From Streptomyces guryensis (GTDB lineage Bacteria; Actinomycetota; Actinomycetes; Streptomycetales; Streptomycetaceae): a stretch of DNA of 64,000 bases. The stretch is from the NCBI RefSeq assembly GCF_021261325.1, contig NZ_JAJSBI010000007.1:310001-374000 (forward strand), in the 5' to 3' direction. Position numbers and translations under genes: made by a program. The stretch's first letter is position 1. Each line of letters begins with the position of its first letter. This document shows positions 7,295 through 18,589 of this stretch, one piece after another. The notes beneath the pieces are model-generated. The model was not told where the DNA came from, did not search any database, and was given only the letters and a program-made list of their open reading frames with translations.

Positions 7295-10200
7295 ATGGGG
7301 TTTTCTTGGCGTGCACGCTCGGCAGTTGGCGCGCGTAGACGTGTGGTCTCGCTGGCCGCAACGGCCGCTTTGATGGCTGCTTTGCCGACGCTGGCGCTAC
7401 CCGCGACGGGAGCACGCGCAGACGACACCATGGCCGCTGATCAGGTGACGCCGGAGGCGCGGGCTGACGCGGAGAAGGCGGCGGAGACGGGGGAACAGGT
7501 TGAGGTCGTGGGTGAACGCACGCCTTATACCACGACGTTCGCCAATCCGGACGGCGTGACGTTCACGCTCAACGACTCTGCGGTGCCGGTGCGGGTGCAA
7601 AAGGCCGATGGGTCCTGGACGCAGCCGGACACGACCTTGGAGGCGCGGTCGGACGGCACTGTCGGCCCGAAAGCGTCGGTCGCGAAGATCTCCTTCTCGG
7701 GAGGCGGAAGCGGAGCCGATCTGGTGAAGCTTTCGCTCGACGGACGTTCGCTGACGGTGGGCTGGCCCGGCACGTTGCCGAAGCCGACGCTGGACGGTGA
7801 CTCGGCGGTGTATGCGGATGTCCTGCCGGGCGTTGATCTGCGGATGACCGCCACCTCTGAGGGGTACCGTGAGGTGCTCATCGTCACCTCGGCGTCGGCC
7901 GCGTCGAACCCGGAACTGAAGGAACTCTCGTTCCCGGTGAAGGCCGACGGGCTGGCTCTGCGGGACGGGGGGAGTGACGGCCTGTCTGCGGTCGACGACG
8001 ACGGCAACACCGTCTTCCGTGCTCCGGCCGCCCAGCAGTGGGATTCGGCCGGCGACGCCACCAGCACCGCATCCGCCTCTTCCCATGCTGCGTCGCAGGC
8101 CTCGTTCACGACCACGGCGCAGGACAGCACCGCGGACGAGACCACACGCGATGACGGCGAGGCGACACCGGACCCGACCGAGGGGCCCAGCGACGGGGAC
8201 GCCTCCGCCAGTCTTGGGGTCACCGCGGAGCAGAGCACGATCAAGGTGACACCAGATGCCTCGATGCTCGCCGACGACTCCGCCGTATTCCCCCAGTACA
8301 TCGACCCGGATGTCGGCATGACAGCCTCCGAGCGCACCTTGCTCTCCTCGGACGGCGACACCTTCTACAACTTCTCCGGCGGCGACAGCGGCAAGGGCGT
8401 CGGCTACTGCGGCACCTACGTCACCGGCGGCTACGCCTACTACTGCGGCTCCGGCTACAAGAACCGCATGTACTTCGAGTTCTCGCCGGCGAAGCTGGCG
8501 GGAAAGCACGTTCTCGACGCCACGTTCACCATCACCGAGAAGTGGTCGATGTCCTGCACTCCGTCATGGGTGGACCTCGTGCGCACGGGCAACATCTCAT
8601 CCTCGACGAACTGGCCCGGCCCGACGGCGAACTGGGACCTGATGGTGGACCGCAACGTGTCCGCGGGACGCGGTTCCGCGTGCGATCCCAGCCAGCCCGC
8701 TGCCCCGATCGAGTTCAACGACAACCCCGACGAGACGAATGAGAACCTCACCTCGACCGTGACGAAGTTCGCCAACGGCGACTTCTCCCGCCTGACGCTG
8801 ATGCTCAAGGCGCACGACGAGAGTGACCCGAACAGTTGGAAACGGTTCGACGACAACGCCGAACTCAAAGTGAAGTACGTGGGCATCCCGGCCAAACCCA
8901 CGAAGATCGGCCTGGTCACCGGGACGGGCGTCGCGTGAGACCAACAAGTCGGATCCGCTGATCGTCTCTTCCCCGACGCCGTCACTTGCGGCGACGCCGC
9001 AGACTGCGCCGGGTGGTGAGGCGGGAGCGTCCCTCAGGGCCGTCTACAGCGTGGACAAGTACACGGCGAGCAGCGGCACTTGGTCGACCGTTTTCGAAAC
9101 GGCGCGGCCCGCCAACGGATACGTCGGCGACAACGTTTCGCCGGGCAGCGTTCCGACGTCGACCCTGACTGAGGGGACGCTGTATCGCTACCGTGCCTGG
9201 ACGCGGTCGTATTACACCGGGGACGACTATCTGGCCGGCCCGTCGAACGGGTCGACCACGGGGTACTGCTATTTCAAGGTGGACCCGACCCGTCCCAAGG
9301 CCCCCGGGGTCACTCTGTCGAGCCCGTACTCCGCGTGTGCCAGTTCGTGCACCGCTGCGGGTGGACCGGGTACGGATGTGACGTTCACGTTCACTGCTGC
9401 GTCCGGTGACACCACCAACACCAACTATGAGTACAAGCTGACTTCCTCAGCCGCGTGGTCGGCGCCGATTTCTGCGTCGAAACCGACTGCGGTGTTCACT
9501 CCGCCGACCTCGGGCACGTTCACCGTCTTCGTGCGCGCGGAGGACTCTTTGGGGTGGGGCGCTCAGAACTCGGTGGACTTCCTGGTCGCCGAGGGGCCCG
9601 GTCCGATCGGGCAGTGGCACTTCGACGAAGCGAGCGGCGCCGCGCTCGACACGTCCACGACGGTCGCCGCGGAGCAGGACAACGCGAGTCTTTCGTCGTC
9701 CGGCGCCTCCCGGGACGGGCGCGGCCGACGGGGCGTGCTGACGCATGACGCCTCGGGGGCGGAGTTGGCGACGCCGGTCACTGACACGGGGCTGACCGTG
9801 GACGGTTCGGCAGGCTATGCGGCCACGTCGGGTCCGGTGGTGGAGGCGCGGTCGTCGTACACAGTCGAGGCATGGGCCCGGATGGCCACAACTCCGACCC
9901 ACAACTATGTGGTCCTCTCCCAGACTGGCAGCGGAAGCACACAACCCGGCTTCGCCATCTACTACTCCACCGCCGGGAGTAAGTGGATCTTCAACTGGCA
10001 TTGGACCGACGCGGTCGGCACCGCGCACTTCGTGCGCTCGGTCGCGGATTCCGCCTCGCCGCCTGTGAAGGTGTGGACCCACCTGGCCGGTGTGTATGAC
10101 GCGAAGGCGCACACGATCCAGCTGTACGTCAACGGCAAGGCCCAGGGCAGCCCGCAGGCCATGCCGAGCGGGGAGCCGGAGGCGGACACCGGCCCGCTGG

Positions 10201-11027
10201 AGTTCGGCCGAGGAAACGGCAGCGCCCCAGGCGCGTTCACCGACTACTTCAACGGGCAGATCGATGAGGTCACCGTCTGGCAGCAGGCCCTGTCACCGGA
10301 ATCCCTGGCCACCGAGGCGCGGCTGAAGACCAACGACAGCTACGCGGCGGCGGAGTTGATGGCAGCGTGGGACCCGTCCGCCGCGACCGGGACCACGGTC
10401 GCCGACACCACCTCCGGATACGGTTCGCTCCTGACCCTGTCGGGGGGAGCGTCGCTGGACGGTACGGGCATCGTCATGGATGGCACCGACGACGCGGCGA
10501 CCGCAGCGGGGCCGCTGGTGGACGACACCGGGTCCTTCACCGCGACTACCGCCATACAGCTGGACAGCACCGCCCTCGCGGCGAAGCCGGTGGGCTACAT
10601 GGGACAGGTCCTCGGCCAGCGCAGCTCGGACGGCTCCGCCTGGGGCCTGTGGTACGAACTGACGGGAACCGAGGACGATCCTGAGAACGGCACCGTCCCT
10701 GTCGGCTACTGGCACTTCGGCCGTCTGAATGCCGACGGAAGCTTCACCGGAGTGGTCTCCGACTACACGGCGGACCTGGGCAGCGCGGTGCGGCTGACGG
10801 GGGTGTTCGACGCCCAGTCCGGCACGGTCAGCCTCTATGTGGGGGATGCGCAAAACGGTGACGCCACCGCCTACACCGCGACGCCGGGCACAGGTGACTT
10901 CGCCGTAGGCAAGGCGTACGTGAACTCTGCCTGGGGCCACTATCTACCCGCGACCGTCAGCGACATCCGGGTCTGGGCCGGTGCCATGGCCAGCCAGGAA
11001 CAAATCGCCGAAACGGTGGGGGACTGA
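7295..11027 (+). pseudogene. Secreted LamG-domain protein preceding the RHS toxin, single frameshift
   Basis: One large secreted protein split by a one-base deletion. It begins with a signal peptide (RARSAVGARRRVVSLAATAA, then LALPATGARA-DD). A beta-rich region typical of actinobacterial RHS partner proteins follows, ending GLVTGTGVA at TGA 8936-8938. In the other frame the text continues without loss, ETNKSDPLIVSSPTPSLAAT, fibronectin-like segments, and two LamG/concanavalin-like domains (SYTVEAWARM and VWTHLAGVYDA; then QIDEVTVWQQAL). Inserting one base after GCGTG restores a product of about 1240 residues. Such proteins regularly precede secreted RHS proteins and may help display or process them. 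ATG 7295 is preferred to TTG 7283. Confidence 0.75.
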
Positions 11028-11127
11028 CCGTCGCCACCCTGGGCGAGGCGGCATTCGCTGCCGCCTCGCCCAGACAAGTCCCGAGCTTCCATTCCTGATG
11101 ACTTCTAACGTGTGAGGGGTTGTTGTC

Positions 11128-14100
11128 GTGAGTGCCGCCAGTGGTGCGAGACGCCGTAGACCTAGAGTGCTCACAGTCGGCGTCACGCTCGCGCTGGCCA
11201 TAGCGGGCCTGACTCCTGCGGCTGCCGAAGCTTCGGTGGCGACCAGGCAATTGGTTCCCGCCATACCCGCGCAGCGTTCCGACACTGTCAAACCGGTGAA
11301 TGGCCTGGGCGCGAAGAAGGCCCGGGCTCGGGTCAACGCGGAACGGGCAGCCAACAAAAAGCAGGCCGAACGCGCCCTCGCGGAGCAGAAGACGACCTGG
11401 CCCAAGGCCTCCACCGGCACCGCGCCCCTCCCCGCATCCGGTGCCCTCCGGCTGACGGCCGGCGGACTGCCCGTCTCCGTGCACCGAGGCGCCGGGGCGA
11501 ACACCGCCTCGGGCACGGTCCGCGTCCAGGTCCTCAGCCACAAGGCCGCATCCGCCGCAGGGATCAAGGGTGTACTGCTGACGGCAGGCGCCAGCGACGA
11601 CGGCGACGCCAAGGTCAACATCGATTACAGCGCCTTCGCCTCGGCCTACGGCGGTGACTGGGCTGGCCGCCTGCGCCTCGTGCAACTGCCGGCCTGTGCC
11701 CTGACCACTCCGGACAAGGCGGCCTGCCGGGTCCAGACACCCCTGGACTCGCACAACAGCGTCAGCGGACAGAGTGTGTCCGCCACGGTTCCGCTGGGGC
11801 AGGTCCCCGCCCAAGGGAGCGAACCGCGGGCATCGCGCTCCGGTGTCCGCTCGGCCATCCTGTCCCAGGACACGGGTTCCTCGGCCACCGTACTCGCGCT
11901 GACGGCCACCTCGGGGGAGTCGGCGTCCGGCTCGGGCAACTACTCCGCCTCGCCCCTGTCCGAGGCGTCCAGTTGGGAAGCCGGCGGTTCCTCCGGCGCC
12001 TTCACCTGGTCCTATCCGCTGTCCATGCCGCCCGCGGCAGCAGGTCCGTCGCCTTCCCTCTCTCTGGACTACGACTCCGGCAGCACCGACGGGAAGACGG
12101 CATCCACGAACAACCAGTCCACGCAGGTCGGTGAAGGATTCGACCTGAGCGCGGCGTCCTACGTCGAACGGTCATATGCGTCCTGCGACGATGACGGCCA
12201 GACCGACAAGCACGACCTGTGCTGGAAGTACGACAACGCCTCCCTCGTCCTCAACGGCAAGTCCACCGAACTCGTCAAGGACGACAGCACGGGTGCCTGG
12301 CACCTCAAGGACGATGACGCATCCACCGTCACCCACTCGACCGGCGGCGACAATGGCGACAACGACGGCGAGTACTGGACGATCACCACCGGAGACGGCA
12401 CCAAGTACGTCTTCGGCCTGAACAAGCTGCCCGGTGCCGATACCCAGCGCACCAACTCGGTGTGGACCGTCCCGGTCTTCGGTGACGACTCCGGTGAGCC
12501 CGGCTACGACCAGGGTTCCAGCTTCGCCGACCGCTCGCTCACCCAGGCGTGGCGATGGAACCTCGACTATGTCGTCGACCTGCACGGCAACGCCATGTCG
12601 TACTGGTACACGGCCGAGACCAACTCCTACCCCAAGAACGGGGCCTCGACCGCCAACACCCAGTACACACGCGGCGGTTACCTCACCAAGATCCTCTATG
12701 GACAGCGCGCCACCACACTGTTCTCCGGGACTGCCTCGGACGAGGTGACGTTCTCCTACGACGAACGGTGCACCGCCTCGGACTGCCCCTCACTCACCGA
12801 CTCCACGTCCGACAACTGGCCTGACGTACCCTTCGACTTCATCTGCGCGAGCGGCGCCGACGACTGCAACACCGACAGCCCGTCGTTCTTCACCCGCAAG
12901 CGCCTGACCAGCATCGACACCTTCGCCTGGTCGGCCACCGACAGCAAGTACATGCCCGTCGACTCCTGGGCGCTGACGCAGAAGTTCCTGGACGGCCAGG
13001 ACATCGGCGACACCTCCGACCAAACCCTGGTGCTGTCTTCGATCCGGCGCACCGGCAAGAACGGCACCGCCATCACCCTGCCGCCGGTCGCCTTCACCTA
13101 CCAACTGCGGCCGAACCGGGTGGACTCCACCTCCGACGACATCCTGCCGCTGAGCATGCCCCGTATTGCCTCCGTCACTTCGGAAACCGGCGCCATCACC
13201 ACGGTGACCCTGTCCGACCCGGAGTGCGTACGCGGCTCGAACATGCCGGCGTCCGAGGACAAGGACACCCTCAGCTGCTATCCGCAGTACTGGCACATCA
13301 ACGGCGCCACCGAAGCCTCGTTGGACTGGTTCCACAAGTATCGGGTCACCGCCATGCTCAGCACTGACCCGACGGGCCTGGGCGAAGGCGTGGAAACCGC
13401 CTACAGCTACGCGGACCCGGCCTGGCACTACAACTTCGACCCGCTGGTCCCCGCTGATGAGCGGACCTGGTCCGACTGGCGCGGTTACGGCAAGGTCACC
13501 ACGACCACCGGCGCCTCCGGGACCACCCAGTCGAAGACCGTCAGCCTGTACATGCAGGGCATGGACGGCGACACGCAGTCCGACGGCACCACCGCCTCCG
13601 CCACCCGGACCGGCCTCGACGTCTCCGGCCTGGACGTCGCCGACGTCACCGACACCGACCAGGACGCCGGATTCCTGCGTGAGCAGGTCACCTACAACGG
13701 CGCCACTCCGGTCACGGTGACGGTCAACACCCCCTGGTCGCAGCAGACGGCCAGCCAGCAGAAGTCGTACGCCAGCATCAAGGCGTACTACGTCCGCACC
13801 GGCCAGACATCCACCTCCACCTACCTCACTGCCTCCGCCACCTGGCGCACCCGAACCAGCAGCACGACCTACGACGACTACGGCATGGCCACCCAGGTAA
13901 ACGACACCGGCCAGACCGGTGTCAGCGGCGACAACACCTGCACCCGCACGTGGTACGCCCGCAACGCCGCCGTCGGCCTGACCGGTCTCGTCTCGCGTAC
14001 CCGTGTCGTGGGCCAGGACTGCTCCGTCGCCGAGACCTCTCTGGCACTGCCGTCCACCTCGGCCTCGCGTGGCGACGTGCTGTCCGACACCGCCACGGTG

Positions 14101-17100
14101 TACGACAACACCTCCGCCACTGCCTGGTCCGTCAACCAGAACCCGACCCTGGGTGAGCCGACCTGGACCGGACGGGCGTCCGCCTACCCGGCAAGCGCCA
14201 CCAACGGTGAGCGCTATCCCACCGCGTGGCAGACCGTCACCACCATCACCTTCGACGACAGCGGCGGCGCCGCCGGCCTCGGCCGGCCCATGAACGTCAC
14301 CGATGCAGCCGGCAACACCACCAAGACCACCTACACACCCACCGACTCCGGACCGCTGACCAAGACCAAGGTCACCAACGCCCTACTGCAGAACGCCTAC
14401 ACCTACACCGACTATGCCTCCGGCCTGCCCACCAAGGTCTACGACGTCAACAACAAGATCACCGAGACCACCTACGACGCACTGGGCCGCAAGACCGCGA
14501 CCTGGCTGTCCAACCGCTCCCACGCCGGGGGCCAGACTGCGAACTACACCTACGCCTACAGCGTCACCAACGACGCCCCGTCCTGGACGTCGACCGCAAC
14601 CCTGAAGGCGGACGGCACCACCTACAACACCAGCTATTCCATCTACGACTCCCTGCTGCGGCCTCTGCAGACTCAGTCTCCGACCCCTGACGGCGGACGC
14701 CTGCTCACCGACACCCGCTACGACAGCAGGGGCCTGGCCTACGAGACCTACGCGGACGTTTTCGACTCCGCCCACCTCCCCGGCGGTACCTACGCCCGGG
14801 CCGAGTACGGTGGCGCGCCCAAGCAGGCGGACACCGTTTACGACGGCGCGGGCCGCCCCACCAGCAGCACTCTGTACGTGTACGGGGCCAAGAAGTGGAC
14901 TACGAGCACCAGTTACACCGGCGACTCCACCGCAACGACTGCCCCGAACGGCGGTTCGGCCACCCGCACGATCACCGATATCTTCGGCAATATCGTCGAG
15001 AAGCGGACGTACTCCGGAACCGACCCCGCCGACGCCGCCTACGGCGCCGGAACCGGAGCCGCCTATACGACCACCAAGTACACGAACAGCCTGGACGGCA
15101 AGCCTCTGACCCTCACCGGTCCGGACGGCGCCCAATGGTCCTACAAATACGACCTGTTGGGCCGGCAGATCTCGGCCACCGACCCAGACCTGGGCACCAC
15201 GACCACCACCTACACGAACCTGGACCAGACGGACACCACCACGGACAACCGCGGCAGCCAGTTGCTGTACGGCTATGACGTCCTGGGCCGCAGGACCGAC
15301 CAGTGGCAGACCTCCAAGACCGACGCGAACAAACTGGCCCACTGGGACTACGACACCCTCGCCAAGGGGCAGTTGGACGACTCGATCAGCTACGTCGGCG
15401 GCACGACAGGCAGTGCGTACACACGTAAGGTCACCGCGTACGACAACCTCTACCACGCGACCGGCACCCAGCTCACCCTGCCGTCCAGCGACCCGCTGGT
15501 CACCTCCGGCGCAGTCACGTCGACCCTGGCCTTCACGTCGTACTACAACATCGACGGCAGCCAGCAGTACTACAAGGAACCCGCGGCCGGCGGCTTGAGC
15601 AGCGAGACCGTCGACTACGAGTACAACGGCCTCGGACAGGTCACCGATGTGGGCGGAGCGACCGGCTACCTCCTGGCCGCCGACTACAACGCTCTCGGCC
15701 AGGTCAACCAGTACACCCTGGGCACCTCCACGGCATCCACCGCCAAAAAGGCCTACATCACCAACACCTACGAGGAAGGCACCGACCGGCTCACCCGCAG
15801 CCTCACCACCGACGCCACCCGCAGTGTCCAGGACCTGAACTTCACCCACGACGACGCCGGCAACGTCACCTCCACCTTCGACACCGCCAACCTCTCCGGC
15901 ACCGGTGCGACCGACTACCAGTGCTTCGGCTACGACGGCTACCAGCGCCTCACCGACGCCTGGACCCCGTCCACCGCCTCCTGCGCCGCCAGCGGCCGCA
16001 ACGCGACCAACCTCGGCGGCGCCTCCCCCTACTGGACCTCGTACTCCTACACCAGCAGCGGCCTGCGCACCACGGAAACCGCGCACACGGGCAGCGGAGA
16101 CACCACCAAGACCTACTGCTACAACACCACCGCCAAACCTCATCGCCTCACGGCGACGACCACCGCGACCTCCTGCACCGGCGTGGGTGCTACCTACGGT
16201 TACGACGACATCGGTGACACGACCACCCGCCCTAACGGCACCGACACCCAGTCCCTGACCTGGAACGCCACCGGCCACCTCGACACGGTCACCGAGAAGT
16301 CCAGCAGCGGCACCACGAAGAGCACGACCAGCCATGTCTACGACGCCGACGGCAACCTCCTCGTCCGCCGCAATACCAGCGGTGAGACCGTCCTCTACCT
16401 GGGCACCACCGAAGTCCACCTGGACGCGGCGTCCTCGACGGCCAAGTACTGGGCCCAGCGCTACTACAGCACCGGAAGCGCCACCATCGCCCTGCGCACC
16501 AACAAGAGCGGCACCCAGACCCTGTGCTACCTCTCCGGCGACCCGCACGGCACCCCCACGGTCAGTCTCGACTCCACCACTCAGGCCGTCACCAAGCGCT
16601 ACCTGACCCCGTTCGGCGCCGCACGCACCGGAGGCACCGGCGTCTGGGCCGACGACAAGACCTTCCTCGGCAAGACCACCGACCCCACCACCAGCCTCAC
16701 CTACATCGGCGCACGTGAATACGACTCCAGCATCGGACGCTTCCTCAGCGTCGATCCCGTCCTGGATATGGGCGACGCACAGAGCCTCAACGGCTACGCC
16801 TACGGCGACAACAACCCCGTCACCCTGAGCGACCCGACCGGTCTCAAGCTGGACAACTGCGCCCACTATCTGAACTGCACAGCCAACGGCGGCACCATTG
16901 ATGAGGTCCCGCACTCCGGCGGTAGCGGCACCCAGTCAGGGACGGCGCACGGAGGCGGCGTCGGTGGCACGGGGAACAGCGCTGCATCCTCCCCGACGGT
17001 GAATGACCTTCCCTATGTAGGACCAACCGGCCAGCCTATTCAGGTCCAGAACAACGCCCCCTTTCTGCAGGCCTATCGCCAGTATTTCGACGACGGCATC

Positions 17101-17706
17101 CAGAGCGAAGACATTCATGATGGAGAGGCTCGTTGGCTGGTTCAGGTGAGTGCCATGCTCAACGCCTGCGTCAAGGTCAACTGTAAGCAAGTCGGGAAGT
17201 ACTTGAGCCTGTATCACCAGGCCAACTCCGCAGCCGGCATGTACCGCGGCACAGACGGCGGTGGGGGTATAGGAGACGCGGGGGCACTGGCGGCTTCTGC
17301 CATGGGCATGCGGGGCATTTCGGGACGGTTCGGCTCCAGCCGCTCGAGCCCGCCGACAGGGAAAGCGCCGCGCACAGCTGACGGGAAGTTTGCAAAGCGA
17401 AATGGGGAGCCGGGAACGGACGGCTCTCTCGATGAGCGAACCGTGATGGATCAGCTTGAATTGGATGGTGCTCCAATAGTTCGCGGCCAAGTGTACGCAA
17501 GGGTTCCCGGATTCCCTCTGCGGAAATATGACGGAGCGGTTCAGATTGATGGGCACTGGCTCGGCGTGGAGGTGAAGGGGGGCTCCTCGCCTCTGACTCC
17601 GCCCCAGAGGGAATTTGACAACTGGCTCAATACGCCGGGGAACACGGTCACAACCAGTGGGGGGCTCACCCTGGAGGGAACCTTCAACGCTTGGGTTCCC
17701 CACTGA
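11128..17706 (+). CDS. Secreted RHS-repeat polymorphic toxin with nuclease-like C-terminus
   Basis: A 2192-residue secreted protein. The N-terminus has a twin-basic signal peptide (ARRRRPRVLTVGVTLALAIA ending PAAAEA). Residues about 270-1900 are RHS/YD repeats (YDxxGR motifs such as YDALGRKTATW, YDAGNV-type) that build a closed shell. The core ends with GRFLSVDPVLDMGD, YAYGDNNPV and DPTGLKLDN, the conserved self-cleavage region that releases the toxin tip. The tip (about 1905-2192) has a Gly/Ser linker and a final domain with D2135, E2148 and K2150 in the arrangement D-x12-ExK (GVEVKGG), plus a TPPQREFDNW helix, fitting a PD-(D/E)xK nuclease fold. DNase activity is inferred. A hairpin separates it from the immunity gene. 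Confidence 0.82.
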   Translation: MSAASGARRRRPRVLTVGVTLALAIAGLTPAAAEASVATRQLVPAIPAQRSDTVKPVNGLGAKKARARVNAERAANKKQAERALAEQKTTWPKASTGTAPLPASGALRLTAGGLPVSVHRGAGANTASGTVRVQVLSHKAASAAGIKGVLLTAGASDDGDAKVNIDYSAFASAYGGDWAGRLRLVQLPACALTTPDKAACRVQTPLDSHNSVSGQSVSATVPLGQVPAQGSEPRASRSGVRSAILSQDTGSSATVLALTATSGESASGSGNYSASPLSEASSWEAGGSSGAFTWSYPLSMPPAAAGPSPSLSLDYDSGSTDGKTASTNNQSTQVGEGFDLSAASYVERSYASCDDDGQTDKHDLCWKYDNASLVLNGKSTELVKDDSTGAWHLKDDDASTVTHSTGGDNGDNDGEYWTITTGDGTKYVFGLNKLPGADTQRTNSVWTVPVFGDDSGEPGYDQGSSFADRSLTQAWRWNLDYVVDLHGNAMSYWYTAETNSYPKNGASTANTQYTRGGYLTKILYGQRATTLFSGTASDEVTFSYDERCTASDCPSLTDSTSDNWPDVPFDFICASGADDCNTDSPSFFTRKRLTSIDTFAWSATDSKYMPVDSWALTQKFLDGQDIGDTSDQTLVLSSIRRTGKNGTAITLPPVAFTYQLRPNRVDSTSDDILPLSMPRIASVTSETGAITTVTLSDPECVRGSNMPASEDKDTLSCYPQYWHINGATEASLDWFHKYRVTAMLSTDPTGLGEGVETAYSYADPAWHYNFDPLVPADERTWSDWRGYGKVTTTTGASGTTQSKTVSLYMQGMDGDTQSDGTTASATRTGLDVSGLDVADVTDTDQDAGFLREQVTYNGATPVTVTVNTPWSQQTASQQKSYASIKAYYVRTGQTSTSTYLTASATWRTRTSSTTYDDYGMATQVNDTGQTGVSGDNTCTRTWYARNAAVGLTGLVSRTRVVGQDCSVAETSLALPSTSASRGDVLSDTATVYDNTSATAWSVNQNPTLGEPTWTGRASAYPASATNGERYPTAWQTVTTITFDDSGGAAGLGRPMNVTDAAGNTTKTTYTPTDSGPLTKTKVTNALLQNAYTYTDYASGLPTKVYDVNNKITETTYDALGRKTATWLSNRSHAGGQTANYTYAYSVTNDAPSWTSTATLKADGTTYNTSYSIYDSLLRPLQTQSPTPDGGRLLTDTRYDSRGLAYETYADVFDSAHLPGGTYARAEYGGAPKQADTVYDGAGRPTSSTLYVYGAKKWTTSTSYTGDSTATTAPNGGSATRTITDIFGNIVEKRTYSGTDPADAAYGAGTGAAYTTTKYTNSLDGKPLTLTGPDGAQWSYKYDLLGRQISATDPDLGTTTTTYTNLDQTDTTTDNRGSQLLYGYDVLGRRTDQWQTSKTDANKLAHWDYDTLAKGQLDDSISYVGGTTGSAYTRKVTAYDNLYHATGTQLTLPSSDPLVTSGAVTSTLAFTSYYNIDGSQQYYKEPAAGGLSSETVDYEYNGLGQVTDVGGATGYLLAADYNALGQVNQYTLGTSTASTAKKAYITNTYEEGTDRLTRSLTTDATRSVQDLNFTHDDAGNVTSTFDTANLSGTGATDYQCFGYDGYQRLTDAWTPSTASCAASGRNATNLGGASPYWTSYSYTSSGLRTTETAHTGSGDTTKTYCYNTTAKPHRLTATTTATSCTGVGATYGYDDIGDTTTRPNGTDTQSLTWNATGHLDTVTEKSSSGTTKSTTSHVYDADGNLLVRRNTSGETVLYLGTTEVHLDAASSTAKYWAQRYYSTGSATIALRTNKSGTQTLCYLSGDPHGTPTVSLDSTTQAVTKRYLTPFGAARTGGTGVWADDKTFLGKTTDPTTSLTYIGAREYDSSIGRFLSVDPVLDMGDAQSLNGYAYGDNNPVTLSDPTGLKLDNCAHYLNCTANGGTIDEVPHSGGSGTQSGTAHGGGVGGTGNSAASSPTVNDLPYVGPTGQPIQVQNNAPFLQAYRQYFDDGIQSEDIHDGEARWLVQVSAMLNACVKVNCKQVGKYLSLYHQANSAAGMYRGTDGGGGIGDAGALAASAMGMRGISGRFGSSRSSPPTGKAPRTADGKFAKRNGEPGTDGSLDERTVMDQLELDGAPIVRGQVYARVPGFPLRKYDGAVQIDGHWLGVEVKGGSSPLTPPQREFDNWLNTPGNTVTTSGGLTLEGTFNAWVPH

Positions 17707-17712
17707 TAGGAT

Positions 17713-17742
17713 GGGGGCAGCCTGCGCCTGTAGGCTGCCCCC
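17713..17742 (+). terminator. Strong hairpin between RHS toxin and immunity gene
   Basis: A perfect 11-bp stem, GGGGGCAGCCT (17713-17723) and AGGCTGCCCCC (17732-17742), with an 8-base loop, lies 6 bases after the toxin stop; a TTTTTT run follows at 17757. It could terminate most toxin transcripts, protect the 3' end, or set the toxin-to-immunity ratio. No separate immunity promoter is obvious downstream. Confidence 0.6.
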
Positions 17743-17778
17743 AGCAGTGCCGGAGGTTTTTTCTACAGGAGTGATCTC

Positions 17779-18453
17779 GTGAGCTTTGATCTTGGGTTCT
17801 GGTGGGAAGCGCAGCCGATCACTCCCGTTGAAGCGGCTCGAAAGTACAGCGCGATGATCGCGGGAGAAGTTGGAATTGCAAATGAGCATCCCGCATTGGA
17901 CGTGTTCTTCGGTGAGCTGATCAGCCGGTTCCCCGACCTGACGGAGGATAATTTCGAAACCTCCCCTTGGGCAGCGCCTCTGTATCGGACTAGTGAGTGC
18001 CTGATCGCCCCTATCTCCTACCCTCGGCAGCTGGAAGTGTCTGAGTTTCTGTTGGAATTGGCCAATGCGACCGGGGTTACCTCCTATGATCCTCAGTCCG
18101 GGAATGTGCATTTTCCGGTAAGCGGGAACTCGGTAACGCTAGAGTTTGCTGACGGTACGGTCATTAACAGCCCAAGTCGAGATGACGTAACTCGGGCATT
18201 GAATGGGCTTTCGCCGGAAGACTGGTACCTCATTCTTGAGACCCGGCCGGGTTGGTTCATTCAGGTGGGGTTTGGTACTGCCGCTGGAATTCCCGCTCAC
18301 TCTTACGTCCTGGAATTTAGGGACGGATCGGAAGATGAGCATTTTCGGACCGCGCTGGCGGAGCTTCCGCAAATTATCGATGCCTTCCATAAGTCCCTAT
18401 CGGGAGATAATTCCTGGCGTGCCAACTTCCGATTTTCCCGCGTTTCCTACTGA
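17779..18453 (+). CDS. Immunity protein with C-terminal Imm1-like domain
   Basis: A 224-residue cytosolic protein, GTG start behind CAGGAGTGATCTC, directly downstream of the RHS toxin. It looks like two domains: residues 1-115 (SFDLGFWWE at the start, TGVTSYDPQSGNVHFP at the end) resemble a module often found beside RHS toxins, and residues about 120-224 have the Imm1 pattern (a TVINSP start, a RPGWFIQVG strand). Base composition is clearly lower in G+C than neighbours, with T/A third positions (GATCTT, AATTTCGAAA), a usual sign of recently acquired toxin-immunity cassettes. It presumably binds and blocks the RHS tip. The pairing is inferred from position. Confidence 0.65.
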   Translation: MSFDLGFWWEAQPITPVEAARKYSAMIAGEVGIANEHPALDVFFGELISRFPDLTEDNFETSPWAAPLYRTSECLIAPISYPRQLEVSEFLLELANATGVTSYDPQSGNVHFPVSGNSVTLEFADGTVINSPSRDDVTRALNGLSPEDWYLILETRPGWFIQVGFGTAAGIPAHSYVLEFRDGSEDEHFRTALAELPQIIDAFHKSLSGDNSWRANFRFSRVSY

Positions 18454-18493
18454 AAATAGGCGGATTTCAGGGAGATGCAGGCGTATAAGTGTA

Positions 18494-18520
18494 GGCCCCT
18501 TCCGGAGGTAAGAAGGGGCC
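18494..18520 (+). terminator. Terminator-like hairpin after the immunity gene
   Basis: GGCCCCTTC (18494-18502) pairs perfectly with GAAGGGGCC (18512-18520) around a 9-base loop, 40 bp after the immunity gene stop. There is no U-tract, as is usual for high-G+C actinobacterial terminators. Confidence 0.6.
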
Positions 18521-18589
18521 AATGCCTGACGGCATTAATTGACGGCAACGTCAGCGGAGGCGGCTCCGGCGAGGAGTGGTTCGTCGCTG

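Noticed and set aside
9051..11027. Separate gene starting at the ATG at 9051
   Set aside because: It begins in the middle of a domain that continues from the upstream frame; a single-base frameshift explains both pieces better than two genes.
14383..16914. An 843-codon minus-strand frame opposite the RHS gene
   Set aside because: Gly/Val-rich composition and lack of family motifs; a by-product of third-position bias in the RHS repeats.
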